From contig DAISIK010000013.1 in assembly GCA_036822055.1 (NCBI GenBank), positions 1 through 64,000 of the forward strand: a DNA stretch of 64,000 bases, in the 5' to 3' direction. The stretch comes from DAISIK01 sp036822055. GTDB taxonomy: Bacteria > Verrucomicrobiota > Verrucomicrobiia > Opitutales > Puniceicoccaceae. This document shows positions 35,187 through 43,833 of this stretch, one piece after another (position 1 is the first letter of the stretch; the number at the start of each line of letters is the position of its first letter). A program made the translations under genes and the position numbers. The notes beneath the pieces are model-generated. The model saw nothing but the letters and a program-made list of their open reading frames with translations, did not search any database and was not told the origin of the DNA.

Positions 35187-36293
35187 GTGGCCACGGACCA
35201 GGTCATCTGCTCCAAAACTCTCGCGACGAATTTCCGACAGTCTCGCGGCTTTGGATAGATCGAGCAGGGGACCGGTATCTGCGGGGGAAAGGGCCTCCAT
35301 GTCAAAGAGAATTTGGGAGCCGCGGTAAACGAAAAGGTAGTCGATGGCCTGGATACCGAAGAGACCGCTCAGCAGGCCGGCTCCCCCTTCGATGTAAATG
35401 CCGTTGAGCTCTGCCTTAAGAAGAAGCTCCAGGAAATGGGCCCACCGCTGGGATGGGTTCTCTCCCTCAAGTTGCCAAACGGTGATGCCAGCATGGTGAA
35501 GTTGGTCAACGGTTTGGGACGGGGAGGTTTGGTCGCAGACAAGCACCGTTTGGGAAGACCAATGGTCGTTGAATACCTGATACTGGAGAGGTTTGTCGGC
35601 GAGGAGAAGCCGACGGTCGAAAACGAAGCGCCGCCCGCAGAGAACCTTGGGCTGGGGCGCGGGAAGGCGAGCGGTGAGGGCTGGATCGTCGGCTTGGGCG
35701 GTTCCGGCTCCCACGCCAATGGCGGGGAAGTATTGGCGCCAGAGCATCACATTCTGGCGGGCGAGGGCACCGGTGATCCACTTGGAACGGCCGGTACGGG
35801 TTGCGGTTTTGCCATCGAGGGTGAGGGCGAGCTTGGCGGCCACGAGTGGTCGGCCCGTGCTCATGCGATGGTTGAAGATCAAGTTGAGGTCCTGGCAATC
35901 GGCCTCCAAAACGCCAGTTTCGACCTCAATGCCAGCTTGCCGGAGAAGGGTGACACCGCGCCCTTGATGGAGAGGGTTGGGGTCTTCGGCCCCGATCAGG
36001 ACACGGGAGATTCCGGCTTCGATGATACCATCGACGCAGGGAGGCGTCCGTCCGTGGGTTGAGCACGGCTCCAAGGTAACTGCCATGGTGGAATGAGGCG
36101 CGGGCCGACGTCCCAGGTTTTTGAGGGCTTGCCGTTCGGCGTGGGGTTGACCAGCTGCTGGGTGAAAGCCTTCGGCTACGATCTCTCCATTTTCGATAAT
36201 GACTGCACCAACGAGGGGATTTGGATGAGTGGAACCCCAACCCTGGCGGGCGAGGCTGATGGCGCGGGCCATCCAAACCTCCTCGGGTCTCAT
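35163..36293 (-). CDS. ribD: bifunctional riboflavin deaminase-reductase
   Basis: 376 residues. The N-terminal cytidine-deaminase-like domain has HAE in QPHAERQAL and the zinc site LEPCSTHGRTPPC. The C-terminal RibD reductase domain starts at about 150 (AAKLALTLDGKTAT, then QADDPALTARL). It performs steps two and three of riboflavin synthesis. The ATG overlaps the stop of the upstream MBL gene as ATGA (36290-36293). No other rib genes are in the window. Confidence 0.94.
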   Translation of the reverse strand: MRPEEVWMARAISLARQGWGSTHPNPLVGAVIIENGEIVAEGFHPAAGQPHAERQALKNLGRRPAPHSTMAVTLEPCSTHGRTPPCVDGIIEAGISRVLIGAEDPNPLHQGRGVTLLRQAGIEVETGVLEADCQDLNLIFNHRMSTGRPLVAAKLALTLDGKTATRTGRSKWITGALARQNVMLWRQYFPAIGVGAGTAQADDPALTARLPAPQPKVLCGRRFVFDRRLLLADKPLQYQVFNDHWSSQTVLVCDQTSPSQTVDQLHHAGITVWQLEGENPSQRWAHFLELLLKAELNGIYIEGGAGLLSGLFGIQAIDYLFVYRGSQILFDMEALSPADTGPLLDLSKAARLSEIRRESFGADDLVRGHLIPGQAE

Positions 36294-36925
36294 GCTTTGA
36301 CAAACGGGTTGGTGACCTGCTCATGGGCCACCGAAGTGGCGGGACCGTGGCCGGGGAGGAGGACAGTATGGGGCGGGAGGGTGTAGATCTGCTGTTGGAT
36401 GGACTGGGCCAGGAGGTCGAAGTCGCCGCCGGGGAGGTCGGTTCTGCCCACACTGCCGGAAAAGATGGAATCTCCCACAATGGCGAGACCGAGGACGGGA
36501 AACCAGGCGGTAATGTTGCCGGGGCAGTGACCGGGGGTTTCTCGGATTTCGATCTGGTAACCGACAAGGTGGAGTTGGTCGCCGCCGGATAGCCAGTGAT
36601 CCGCATTGACGGGACGTAGCGGAAGATCCGGATAGGCGAAGGGGGCCATCACCTCGGGTTGCTCGAGGAGGACCTGATCGGCGCGGTGGGCGTAGACAGG
36701 GATGCCCGCCCGAGCAAAGCGGTGGGCATCCAAGGTGTGATCCCAGTGGCCATGGGTGAGAATGAGGGCGGCTATTTCAATCCCTGTTTGGCTGAGCTGG
36801 ATCATGGCATCGAAACTGCCGGCGGGGGCGTCGAACCAAACGGCCTGATCGCCTCCGGGAGAGAACACGGCATAGGCATTGGTGGCCAAAGGACCGAGAG
36901 GATAGGTACGAAATTTATCTTCCAT
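36290..36925 (-). CDS. MBL-fold metallo-hydrolase (glyoxalase II-like)
   Basis: 211 residues. The di-zinc motif THGHWDHTLD (HxHxDH), ETPGHCPGNI, IVGDSIFSGSVGRTDL and LLPGHGPAT are all present. This is the short YcbL-type group of the metallo-beta-lactamase fold, often annotated hydroxyacylglutathione hydrolase. The substrate is unknown. It is translationally coupled to ribD downstream. Confidence 0.87.
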   Translation of the reverse strand: MEDKFRTYPLGPLATNAYAVFSPGGDQAVWFDAPAGSFDAMIQLSQTGIEIAALILTHGHWDHTLDAHRFARAGIPVYAHRADQVLLEQPEVMAPFAYPDLPLRPVNADHWLSGGDQLHLVGYQIEIRETPGHCPGNITAWFPVLGLAIVGDSIFSGSVGRTDLPGGDFDLLAQSIQQQIYTLPPHTVLLPGHGPATSVAHEQVTNPFVKA

Positions 36926-37106
36926 GAGGGCTTGCTGGGGAGAAGCGCAGGGGACGCGAGCGAAAAAGGCAAACTGAGAATGAAGGCAGAGCCGTTGGCT
37001 GAGGGCGCGGCAGGAAAAGACCTGATCTCAGATTATTGATGAACCGAGGGACGAAGGATCATTTCCTTGCCTTGACGGTAGAGAGGGCTTGGAGGATTCT
37101 CTGACG

Positions 37107-38855
37107 ATGGACCGGGAAGATGGAGTGAAGTTGCTGGAGGAAATAGCCCTGCTGCTGGAGATAAAAGGGGAAAATCCGTTCAAAATCCGCGCTTATGCGA
37201 ATGCGGCTCGCGCGCTCGAACAGATGGAGGAAACGCTTGAACTGCACCTGCGGGAGGGGACATTGAGGGATGTTACGGGGGTGGGGGAGGCGATCGCCAA
37301 GAAGATCGAGATCTTCGCCCGAGAGGGCAACTTACCATATCTGGAAGAGTTGAAGAAGGAGATCCCCTCTGGACTTCTTGAATTGATCGAGATTCCGGGA
37401 CTTGGAGGTAAGAAGATCGGAAAGCTGCACAAGGAGTTGAAAGTCGAATCGCTGGCGGATCTTGAGGTGGCGATTGAAGACGGGCGGGTTGAAGGAATGA
37501 GCGGTTTCGGGAAAAAATCTGCGGATAAACTCCGGGTGGCGATCGCAAATCGAAAAAACTATGGACGCAGACGGCTGTGGGCGGAGGTTGAAGGGATCGT
37601 GGAATCGATCCTTGAAGGTCTCAGATCTTTGCCGGGAGTGGATCGGGCGGAGGCAGCCGGCAGCTATCGAAGGAAGCTGGAAACCGTGGGGGACCTCGAT
37701 TTTCTCGTCGGTTCAGCAGAGCCGGATCCGGTGATGGACTGGTTTGTGGGGCTGCCTGAGATCAGCGAAGTAACAGCACGCGGAAGCACCAAGTCGAGTG
37801 TTAGGCTCAAAGACGGGCTGCAAGCGGACCTGAGGGTGGTGCCGGTTGACCGCTTTGTCTTCGCCCTGCATCATTTCACGGGTTCGAAGGATCACAATGT
37901 GGCGATGCGGCAACTCGCGATTGGTAAGGGCTATCGGCTGAGCGAGTGGGGTTTGTTTGCCAAAGGGAAGGCGAGCGATGACGCGGGAACTGAGCCAGTG
38001 ATCGCGGCAGCCGATGAAAAAGATCTGTTCAACGCTTTGGGCCTGGCCTTCATTCCAGCCACCCATCGAGAAGGTCGAGGAGAGATTGAGGCGGCCAGGC
38101 AAGGGGATCTGGAGAAAGTGATCGGACCGGAGGAGTTGCGGGGAGCATTTCACAACCATACGACAGCCAGCGATGGGCGAAACACTTTGGAGGAGATGGC
38201 GGAGGCTGCGGCGAAACTTGGTTGGGAGTACCTTGGAATAGCAGACCATAGCAAGGCGTCCTTTCAGGCTAATGGCCTGGATGAAGAACGGCTGGGCAAG
38301 CAGGTTAAAGCAATCCGGGAATGGAATGCCGGAGGAGGGCGAGGGATCCATCTCTTCGCCGGAGTGGAGTGTGACATCTTGAAAGACGGAAGTCTTGATT
38401 TGAGCGATGCTGCTCTGGCGAACCTCGACTATGTGGTTGGATCAATCCACGGCAGTTTCGGACTCTCAGAAGAGGAGCAGACCGCCCGTCTGATCCGAGC
38501 GATTGAACATCCGGCGATGACCATGATAGGACACCTGACGGGAAGGATCCTGCTGCGGAGGGAGGGCTACCGAATCGACTTGAAAAAAGTCTTTGAGGCG
38601 GCGGCGGCTAATGGAGTTTTGATCGAGATTAATGCAAACCCGTCTCGCCTCGATATGGATTGGAGGCACTGGCAGCGGGCGAGAGAGCTCGGGGTTTTGG
38701 CGGTGATCAATCCGGATGCCCACAGTCGGGAGGGTTTGGCGGAGGTTCGCTTTGGCATCAACGTGGCCCAGAAGGGTTGGCTGAGGAAGCAGGACATTTT
38801 GAATACTCTCCCGCTCGATGGGATGAAGGACTGGTTGAGGGAGAAGAAGAGGTGA
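37107..38855 (+). CDS. polX: PolX family DNA polymerase / 3'-5' exonuclease
   Basis: 582 residues from ATG 37107. GGAGG lies 11 bases upstream, which rules against the TTG at 37089 that would contain it. Domain order: HhH/pol-beta 8-kDa-like (1-80), nucleotidyltransferase (about 150-310, with GDLDFLVG and ADLRVVP), and C-terminal PHP phosphoesterase (about 345-580, FHNHTTASDG, ADHSKAS, GVECDIL, VINPDAH). Acts in base-excision-type repair in bacteria that keep it. The stop overlaps the rsmE ATG (TGATG). Confidence 0.92.
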   Translation: MDREDGVKLLEEIALLLEIKGENPFKIRAYANAARALEQMEETLELHLREGTLRDVTGVGEAIAKKIEIFAREGNLPYLEELKKEIPSGLLELIEIPGLGGKKIGKLHKELKVESLADLEVAIEDGRVEGMSGFGKKSADKLRVAIANRKNYGRRRLWAEVEGIVESILEGLRSLPGVDRAEAAGSYRRKLETVGDLDFLVGSAEPDPVMDWFVGLPEISEVTARGSTKSSVRLKDGLQADLRVVPVDRFVFALHHFTGSKDHNVAMRQLAIGKGYRLSEWGLFAKGKASDDAGTEPVIAAADEKDLFNALGLAFIPATHREGRGEIEAARQGDLEKVIGPEELRGAFHNHTTASDGRNTLEEMAEAAAKLGWEYLGIADHSKASFQANGLDEERLGKQVKAIREWNAGGGRGIHLFAGVECDILKDGSLDLSDAALANLDYVVGSIHGSFGLSEEEQTARLIRAIEHPAMTMIGHLTGRILLRREGYRIDLKKVFEAAAANGVLIEINANPSRLDMDWRHWQRARELGVLAVINPDAHSREGLAEVRFGINVAQKGWLRKQDILNTLPLDGMKDWLREKKR

Positions 38856-39604
38856 TGGCAGGCATACGTATTTACTTTTCTGATACGCAGACTCTGAAGG
38901 TAGGGGACCGGGCAGAGATCGAAGGGGAGGCAGCCCACCATTTATTGAGAGTCCTCAGGGCGAAGCGGGGGGATGTGGTAACCCTCTTTGATGGCATGGG
39001 TGGGGCAGCCTGCGGAGGATTGGTCGAAGTGGGTAAACGAACGGCGAAGGCCGAGATTCTGGAAATATCTTTGGCCGCCCTCGAGCATCCGCTGCGCCTT
39101 GGGCTGGGTGCCTTAAAGGGCAAAGCGATGGATGATGCGGTGCGGTATGCAACCGTTCTGAACTTCACCGACATTTCCTTTTTGGTAACTGATTTTGGGG
39201 ATGTGAGTTTGGAGGCTGATCGTGCCGCGCGGCGGTTGGAGGGTCTGGCAAGAGTGGCGCTGGAGGCCTGCAAGCAATGCGGGAGGCTGAGGATACCGCA
39301 GTTGCAATGGCGAAACTCGCTGGAGGTTTGGCTGGATGAACCGGGAACCGGGAAGGGGCAGGTTGTGGCAAGTTTGGAGGCTGGGAGTATACCAATCCTG
39401 AGTCATTTGGAGAGGGTGTCTGGCGAGGCGCCTTTAACCGTGGCAGTGGGGCCAGCCGGAGATTTTTCAGAAAGGGAGTATGCCATGTTGCGAGATCGAG
39501 GATTTGAGGCAGTTCGATTAGGAGAGCCTATTTTGCGGGCGGAAATGGCAGTGGCTTACATCGGGGCGGTGGTTGACAGTTGGAGGGTGAGGGCACGGGG
39601 ATGA
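38855..39604 (+). CDS. rsmE: 16S rRNA m3U1498 methyltransferase family protein, copy 1
   Basis: 249 residues from ATG 38855, overlapping the polX stop. The SPOUT methyltransferase has an N-terminal PUA-like part (EAAHHLLRVLRAKRGD) and a C-terminal knot. The knot motifs deviate from consensus: GPAGDFSEREY for the usual GPEGG-F-xxE, and LGEPILRAEMA where LGxxILRxETA is normal. The fold and length are right. Whether it keeps the m3U1498 activity is uncertain given a second family member 620 bases downstream. Confidence 0.82.
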   Translation: MAGIRIYFSDTQTLKVGDRAEIEGEAAHHLLRVLRAKRGDVVTLFDGMGGAACGGLVEVGKRTAKAEILEISLAALEHPLRLGLGALKGKAMDDAVRYATVLNFTDISFLVTDFGDVSLEADRAARRLEGLARVALEACKQCGRLRIPQLQWRNSLEVWLDEPGTGKGQVVASLEAGSIPILSHLERVSGEAPLTVAVGPAGDFSEREYAMLRDRGFEAVRLGEPILRAEMAVAYIGAVVDSWRVRARG

Positions 39605-40197
39605 GTATTGAAGCCCTATCACCCCTGATGGCGGCGGCTGCCGGAATTGGTCTGGCGGCGGCGGCCGGTTTCCGTGTTTTTCTTCCGCTTCTGGGCGCTT
39701 CACTGGCGGTGAGATCGGAGATTCTTGAGGTTGGTGAGTCGTTTACCTGGCTCGGCAGTGACGCCGCCTTAATTTTTTTTGGAGTGGCAACGCTAACGGA
39801 AGTTTTGGCCTTTTTCATTCCGTGGATGGACAACCTGCTCGATACGGTGGCATCGCCCCTGGCGGTTTTTGCCGGAACCATTCTCGCTGCTTCGGTGATT
39901 CCGGGGGAGAGTGAGTGGGTGCGCTGGATCGCCGGATTGTTTCTTGGAGGAGGCTCAGCCGGGGTCGTTCAGGCGGCGACGGTTTTGGCGCGGGGGGTGT
40001 CGACCGGAACCACCGGGGGAGTTGGCAACCCGGTCTTTGCGGCGGCTGAAAGCGGGATGTCCTTCACGATGGTTTTGGTAACCTTGGTGTTGCCATTGGT
40101 GGCAGCCGTTCTCGTCTTGATGATGGTATTCTGGTTTGTTAGCCGGTTTGTGAAGGTGATACGGGGAAGGCGTCAGCGGGCGGCAGAAGGGCAGTGA
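39601..40197 (+). CDS. DUF4126-type membrane protein
   Basis: 198 residues from ATG 39601, which overlaps the rsmE stop as ATGA. Five or six hydrophobic segments, rich in Ala and Gly. Blocks GIGLAAAAGFRVFLPLLG, FFIPWMDNLLD and GTTGGVGNPVFAAAE are those I know from the DUF4126 family. No function is established. It lies inside an apparent operon between two rRNA methyltransferase-type genes. Confidence 0.8.
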   Translation: MSIEALSPLMAAAAGIGLAAAAGFRVFLPLLGASLAVRSEILEVGESFTWLGSDAALIFFGVATLTEVLAFFIPWMDNLLDTVASPLAVFAGTILAASVIPGESEWVRWIAGLFLGGGSAGVVQAATVLARGVSTGTTGGVGNPVFAAAESGMSFTMVLVTLVLPLVAAVLVLMMVFWFVSRFVKVIRGRRQRAAEGQ

Positions 40198-40223
40198 AGG
40201 GTTCGCCCAATTAAAGGATTGCG

Positions 40224-41009
40224 ATGAATTTGTTGTTATTCAAAGACGAGCGTTTGGCCTACACCTTACCATCCAGCGATGAGCGCTACCACTACCTGAG
40301 AAACTCTTTGGGTGCCGAGCTCGGGGGCATGGTGGCGATTGGGGTGGTCAACCAGCGAAGGGGACTGGCCAAGGTTACCCGGATGGATGAAAAGGCGATC
40401 GACCTCGTTCCCGTTTGGGAAGGTAGTCCACCGCCGAAACCAGCGCCGATAGAGGGGCTGCTTGGTTTGCCGCGGCCGCAGACGGCGAGGAGGATTCTTT
40501 ATGATGCAGCTTCTCTGGGTATAGCCCGACTGCATTTTTTCCGAGCGGAAAAGACCTCCCCGGGCTATGCCATGAGTAAACTCTGGTTAAGCGGAGAGTG
40601 GTTGCGGAGGTTGGAGGAAGGGGCGCAACAGGGCTATTCGACCTGGATTCCTGATGTGGTGCATCACCGCAATCTTGAGGAGGCGCTGGATTCCTTGGAG
40701 CTGGCCGATGGAAACCAGGGAAGGTCCTTGGTGGCACTGGATCCGTATGAGGGTCGACTTCCGTTAGGAAAGTTGGAGGGATTTGAAGGGAGCACCCTTT
40801 TTCTTGCTCTGGGTCCCGAGGGGGGATGGAGCGCTGCAGAGCGCAGCGTGATGCATGGAGTGGGAGCCCGATTTGCTCATCTGGGAGGACGGATCCTTCG
40901 TTGTGAGACGGCCTTTGTGGCTGGTTTGGCCTTAGTTCAATCGTGGATGGGAGGGATGGATGATCCAGCTGGTTGTACCTTAGAGCCTAACTTGGAAGCT
41001 CTTCGGTAA
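40224..41009 (+). CDS. RsmE-family SPOUT methyltransferase, copy 2
   Basis: 261 residues. The C-terminal knot has good consensus motifs (LALGPEGGWSAAE and LGGRILRCETAFVAGLALV), better than copy 1. The N-terminal part is short and diverged (RYHYLRNSLGAELGG), and the middle carries PQTARRILYDAASLGI where RsmE has its conserved Lys/Gln helix. A tandem relative of the gene 1.4 kb upstream, far from identical. The target could be U1498 or another base. A strong hairpin follows. Confidence 0.82.
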   Translation: MNLLLFKDERLAYTLPSSDERYHYLRNSLGAELGGMVAIGVVNQRRGLAKVTRMDEKAIDLVPVWEGSPPPKPAPIEGLLGLPRPQTARRILYDAASLGIARLHFFRAEKTSPGYAMSKLWLSGEWLRRLEEGAQQGYSTWIPDVVHHRNLEEALDSLELADGNQGRSLVALDPYEGRLPLGKLEGFEGSTLFLALGPEGGWSAAERSVMHGVGARFAHLGGRILRCETAFVAGLALVQSWMGGMDDPAGCTLEPNLEALR

Positions 41010-41015
41010 AAAGAA

Positions 41016-41046
41016 GGGGTGCGGTCTACCCCAAAGACCGCACCCC
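41016..41046 (+). terminator. stem-loop terminator after the rsmE-type operon
   Basis: A 12-bp perfect G+C-rich stem (41016-41027 with 41035-41046) and a 7-base loop directly after the stop codon. The downstream sequence is T-rich but without a clean T-run, so it may end transcription or only protect the 3' end. Confidence 0.75.
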
Positions 41047-41078
41047 AGTTGCTTTCTGCTTTATTTATTACCCCAAAA

Positions 41079-41095
41079 CTCCTGTTGAACAGGAG
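41079..41095. repeat. short hairpin
   Basis: CTCCTGT at 41079-41085 pairs with ACAGGAG at 41089-41095 around TGA. It lies in the leader region of the McsA-like gene and could equally be a weak second terminator. Confidence 0.35.
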
Positions 41096-41204
41096 AAAGA
41101 GAATAACTTGGATAGTGAGATAAAATGCAGTTGGCGCAAGTTTTTTTTCGAGAAAATGAATCATTCGCGAAAAGCTTGAGAATTCCGGGTAAGGGAACGA
41201 TGAT

Positions 41205-41801
41205 TTGAAGATGGAGTTGTCGAGTGGAGATTTGGGTGAGGCACCTTCCCCGTCGATGGTTGTTTACGTGACAAAGGTTATTGGGGGCCAGGTCTACCAT
41301 GGGAAAATGAGTGCATCCAAGGCGTTGGAAGACGGGGTCTTGGGAGGTAATGGTTTCTGCTTAATCGATGAGGGAGAAGGAAAGGTTGTTTACGCTGGAA
41401 AAGGGGTGGCCCGATGCCAGACCTGCGGCCGGCACAGGAAAGAGTTTGAGGCATCTGGTCGATTGGGATGCCCAGACTGTTTCACGACTTTCTCGGACGC
41501 TCTGGCGGAAATGATCAAACGGATGCATCGGGGAACGGTCCACCTGGGCAAGATTCCGGCGATAGTGGTCGACCGTGATCAGCTGTTGAGGCGCCGCGAG
41601 GAATTTGGAAAGGAGCTCCATTTGGCAATCTCGAGAGAGCTTTACGAAGAGGCGGCAGCGATTCGGGACCGGATCAAAGAAGTGGAGGATCTTCTCCTCA
41701 AGGTCGGCCGACCGGTTGAAAACAGGGTCGGAAGAGAAATGGTCCAAGGTGAATTCCTCGCCTGCATGGGTGACGTGGAGGAAGAAAAGGAGCAGGGCTA
41801 A
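41205..41801 (+). CDS. McsA-like zinc-finger / UVR-motif protein
   Basis: 198 residues. A Cys4 zinc site (CQTCGRHRKEFE, then CPDC) is followed by a C-terminal UVR motif (about 150-185, LHLAISRELYEEAAAIRDRI). The order matches McsA, activator of the arginine kinase McsB in Firmicutes. Here no McsB gene is adjacent, and the N-terminal 60 residues differ. TTG 41205 has AAGGGA 8 bases upstream; ATG 41211 is also possible. It could be a general adaptor that contacts Clp proteins or UvrC-like partners. Confidence 0.75.
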   Translation: MKMELSSGDLGEAPSPSMVVYVTKVIGGQVYHGKMSASKALEDGVLGGNGFCLIDEGEGKVVYAGKGVARCQTCGRHRKEFEASGRLGCPDCFTTFSDALAEMIKRMHRGTVHLGKIPAIVVDRDQLLRRREEFGKELHLAISRELYEEAAAIRDRIKEVEDLLLKVGRPVENRVGREMVQGEFLACMGDVEEEKEQG

Positions 41802-41826
41802 GGGCGGTTGGATGACCTCTGGTGGG

Positions 41827-43779
41827 TTAGGTGACCAATTGTGCGGCAGTTCCAGGGTCGAGGAGCTCCTCAACTGCGGCTAACACTGCCTCGGGATCGA
41901 TGAGTTCCATGGACCCCCCTCCGGTAGGATCAGCGTCGGCGGAAAGAATTTTTTTGAGGGGAGCCTGGAAAATGGGGCAAGTTCGGACGGAATTGGTTGG
42001 TCCGAAAAGAGAGACGACGGGTGTTCCAAGTGCATTGGCGAGGTGAGTGCCTCCGGTATCGTTTCCAACGACTAGTCGGCAGCGTTTCAGGGCGGTCATC
42101 AGCTGGGGTAAATCTGTTTGCCCCGCCCGATTTTGAACCATGAGGGCGGGCTCGGTGATCTCCAGGATTTGCTGGGCAACCGCTGAGTCACCAGGGGTCC
42201 CGAAAATTTCGAAGGTCGCCCCTGGACTGCGATCAGCAATCTGGGTGATCAGGGTTGACCACCGATGGACCGGCCATCTTTTCTCGGGGCTGTTTTCAGT
42301 GCCGGGGAAAAGTCCAATATAAAGTGCCTCCGGTTCGTTTTTGTTCTGTTGGAAATTTGTTGGGAGGGGTTGGTAGTCGGGATCGGAAGCCCAACCGTAG
42401 TCACGAAGAAATCGAGCCCACAATTCAGTTTGGTGGAGGCGCGCCTCATCGAGCCCCGGCGGCAGCCTCCACTGGTGAGTGAGGAGCGGACGAAATTTTT
42501 TTGCTCGACGGATTCCAACCCGGATGGGAATGCCCATAAGCAGGGACTCGAGGTCGCTCCGGAAGGAATTGGTGAAGAGGATCGAGGCGTCAAAATAGCG
42601 CTTCCTTTGTTGGAGAAAAGTATACCAGTAACGATAACCTCGGGGCGGCAGCGGAAGGTATTCGTCAAAGAGATCGAAAGGCAGCTCACGGAGGAGGGGC
42701 AGAAACGAGGCTTTCCCCGAGAGGGTGATCTCGGCGTCGGGTCGACCGATGCGAAAGGTTCTAAGGAGGGGGAGAAGCATGATAAGATCGCCAAGCCAAT
42801 TTGGGAGGCGAACATGGAGACGATAGTTTCGGGGCAAGTCGGACCGGAGGTCTCCCGACGGAGAAAGGATTGCGGGGTCAGTTTTGCGATGGCTGATTCC
42901 GAGCAAGTTGCTGTGGCGGAGCGGTCTCTTCCAGCGCCGGTGACTCCAGAGCCAGGCCGTGAGGTCTTCCGGTTCAGAGAGGAGGCGTTCTTCAAGGAGG
43001 GCCTCGGCCTGTTTTTGGAGTGAACGATTTGGATCAAGAGCGGTTACCTCAATTTGTGCCTGAAAAAACCCGGTTCTTCTGAGGTAGAGGTAGATGGCGG
43101 GGGAATTGGTGTGGTTTTGGAGGAGATCGGGCAGCGGACTTGAGGCAGCCAGCCGATTTGCGACAAGGGATAAATTGCCAACCTTTCCAGCATCCTGATC
43201 AAAAAAAATGCTAACGATTCCCCGCTCCTCTTGAATGATTTTTGTCGCTTGCCGCAGTCCATGACTCCGGGCAATCAAGCGAATGGTTTTGGTGCTCCGT
43301 GAGACCTTAATCCAGCGGTCAAGGCCAGGCGAGGCGAGGGGCCGATAGATTGCGCCGACTACAACATCTTCACCGAGGATTGGAAAGATGGTTGAAGCGG
43401 CTTCGTTGAGGCAGAAGTGACCCGCCAGCGAAATGAGTCCTTTCTGCTTTTGATATTCCTGCAAAGCTGTCTCTTTTGCCAAGGTAATGTCCCCAAAAAA
43501 TCCCCTCCTCTTTCCTTCAGAAAGGTGGGGGAGGCACAGAGACACTGCTCCGTATTCTGCGAGGCGATGAAAGTGGATGCGTGCGTTGCGGCGTACTTTG
43601 GAGGGGGTCCAGGCCGGGTAGAAGTGGGCTAGGTTTGATTCGGTAATGCGGCGTCTTTGGGGAAGGATCGCCCATGCGAAATTTCCGACACCGATGCAGG
43701 CAAGTTCCAGAACCCGTAAGGGAAGTAGGGAGACCAGCCGACTGAGGAGGGAGATCGCGTAGTAGGACAGGGAGGACAT
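41827..43779 (-). CDS. LpxL-type acyltransferase fused to GT9 heptosyltransferase-like domain
   Basis: About 650 residues from ATG 43779 (MSSLSYYAIS). Residues 1 to about 295 are a lipid A late acyltransferase domain: membrane anchor, GHFCLNEA with the HxxxxE catalytic pair, then FFDQDAGK. From about 320 to the end is a glycosyltransferase family 9 domain: RLPNWLGDLIMLLPLL, FPGTENSPEKRWP, and the sugar-nucleotide block VVGNDTGGTHLANALGTP. Both are normally separate proteins of lipid A and LPS-core synthesis. Divergent from a second GT9 gene. Confidence 0.85.
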   Translation of the reverse strand: MSSLSYYAISLLSRLVSLLPLRVLELACIGVGNFAWAILPQRRRITESNLAHFYPAWTPSKVRRNARIHFHRLAEYGAVSLCLPHLSEGKRRGFFGDITLAKETALQEYQKQKGLISLAGHFCLNEAASTIFPILGEDVVVGAIYRPLASPGLDRWIKVSRSTKTIRLIARSHGLRQATKIIQEERGIVSIFFDQDAGKVGNLSLVANRLAASSPLPDLLQNHTNSPAIYLYLRRTGFFQAQIEVTALDPNRSLQKQAEALLEERLLSEPEDLTAWLWSHRRWKRPLRHSNLLGISHRKTDPAILSPSGDLRSDLPRNYRLHVRLPNWLGDLIMLLPLLRTFRIGRPDAEITLSGKASFLPLLRELPFDLFDEYLPLPPRGYRYWYTFLQQRKRYFDASILFTNSFRSDLESLLMGIPIRVGIRRAKKFRPLLTHQWRLPPGLDEARLHQTELWARFLRDYGWASDPDYQPLPTNFQQNKNEPEALYIGLFPGTENSPEKRWPVHRWSTLITQIADRSPGATFEIFGTPGDSAVAQQILEITEPALMVQNRAGQTDLPQLMTALKRCRLVVGNDTGGTHLANALGTPVVSLFGPTNSVRTCPIFQAPLKKILSADADPTGGGSMELIDPEAVLAAVEELLDPGTAAQLVT

Positions 43780-43833
43780 TAAAACTCGGTTTTTGCTCGT
43801 TTGGAAGACAGGTGCAAGCAAGGATCTCCGGCC

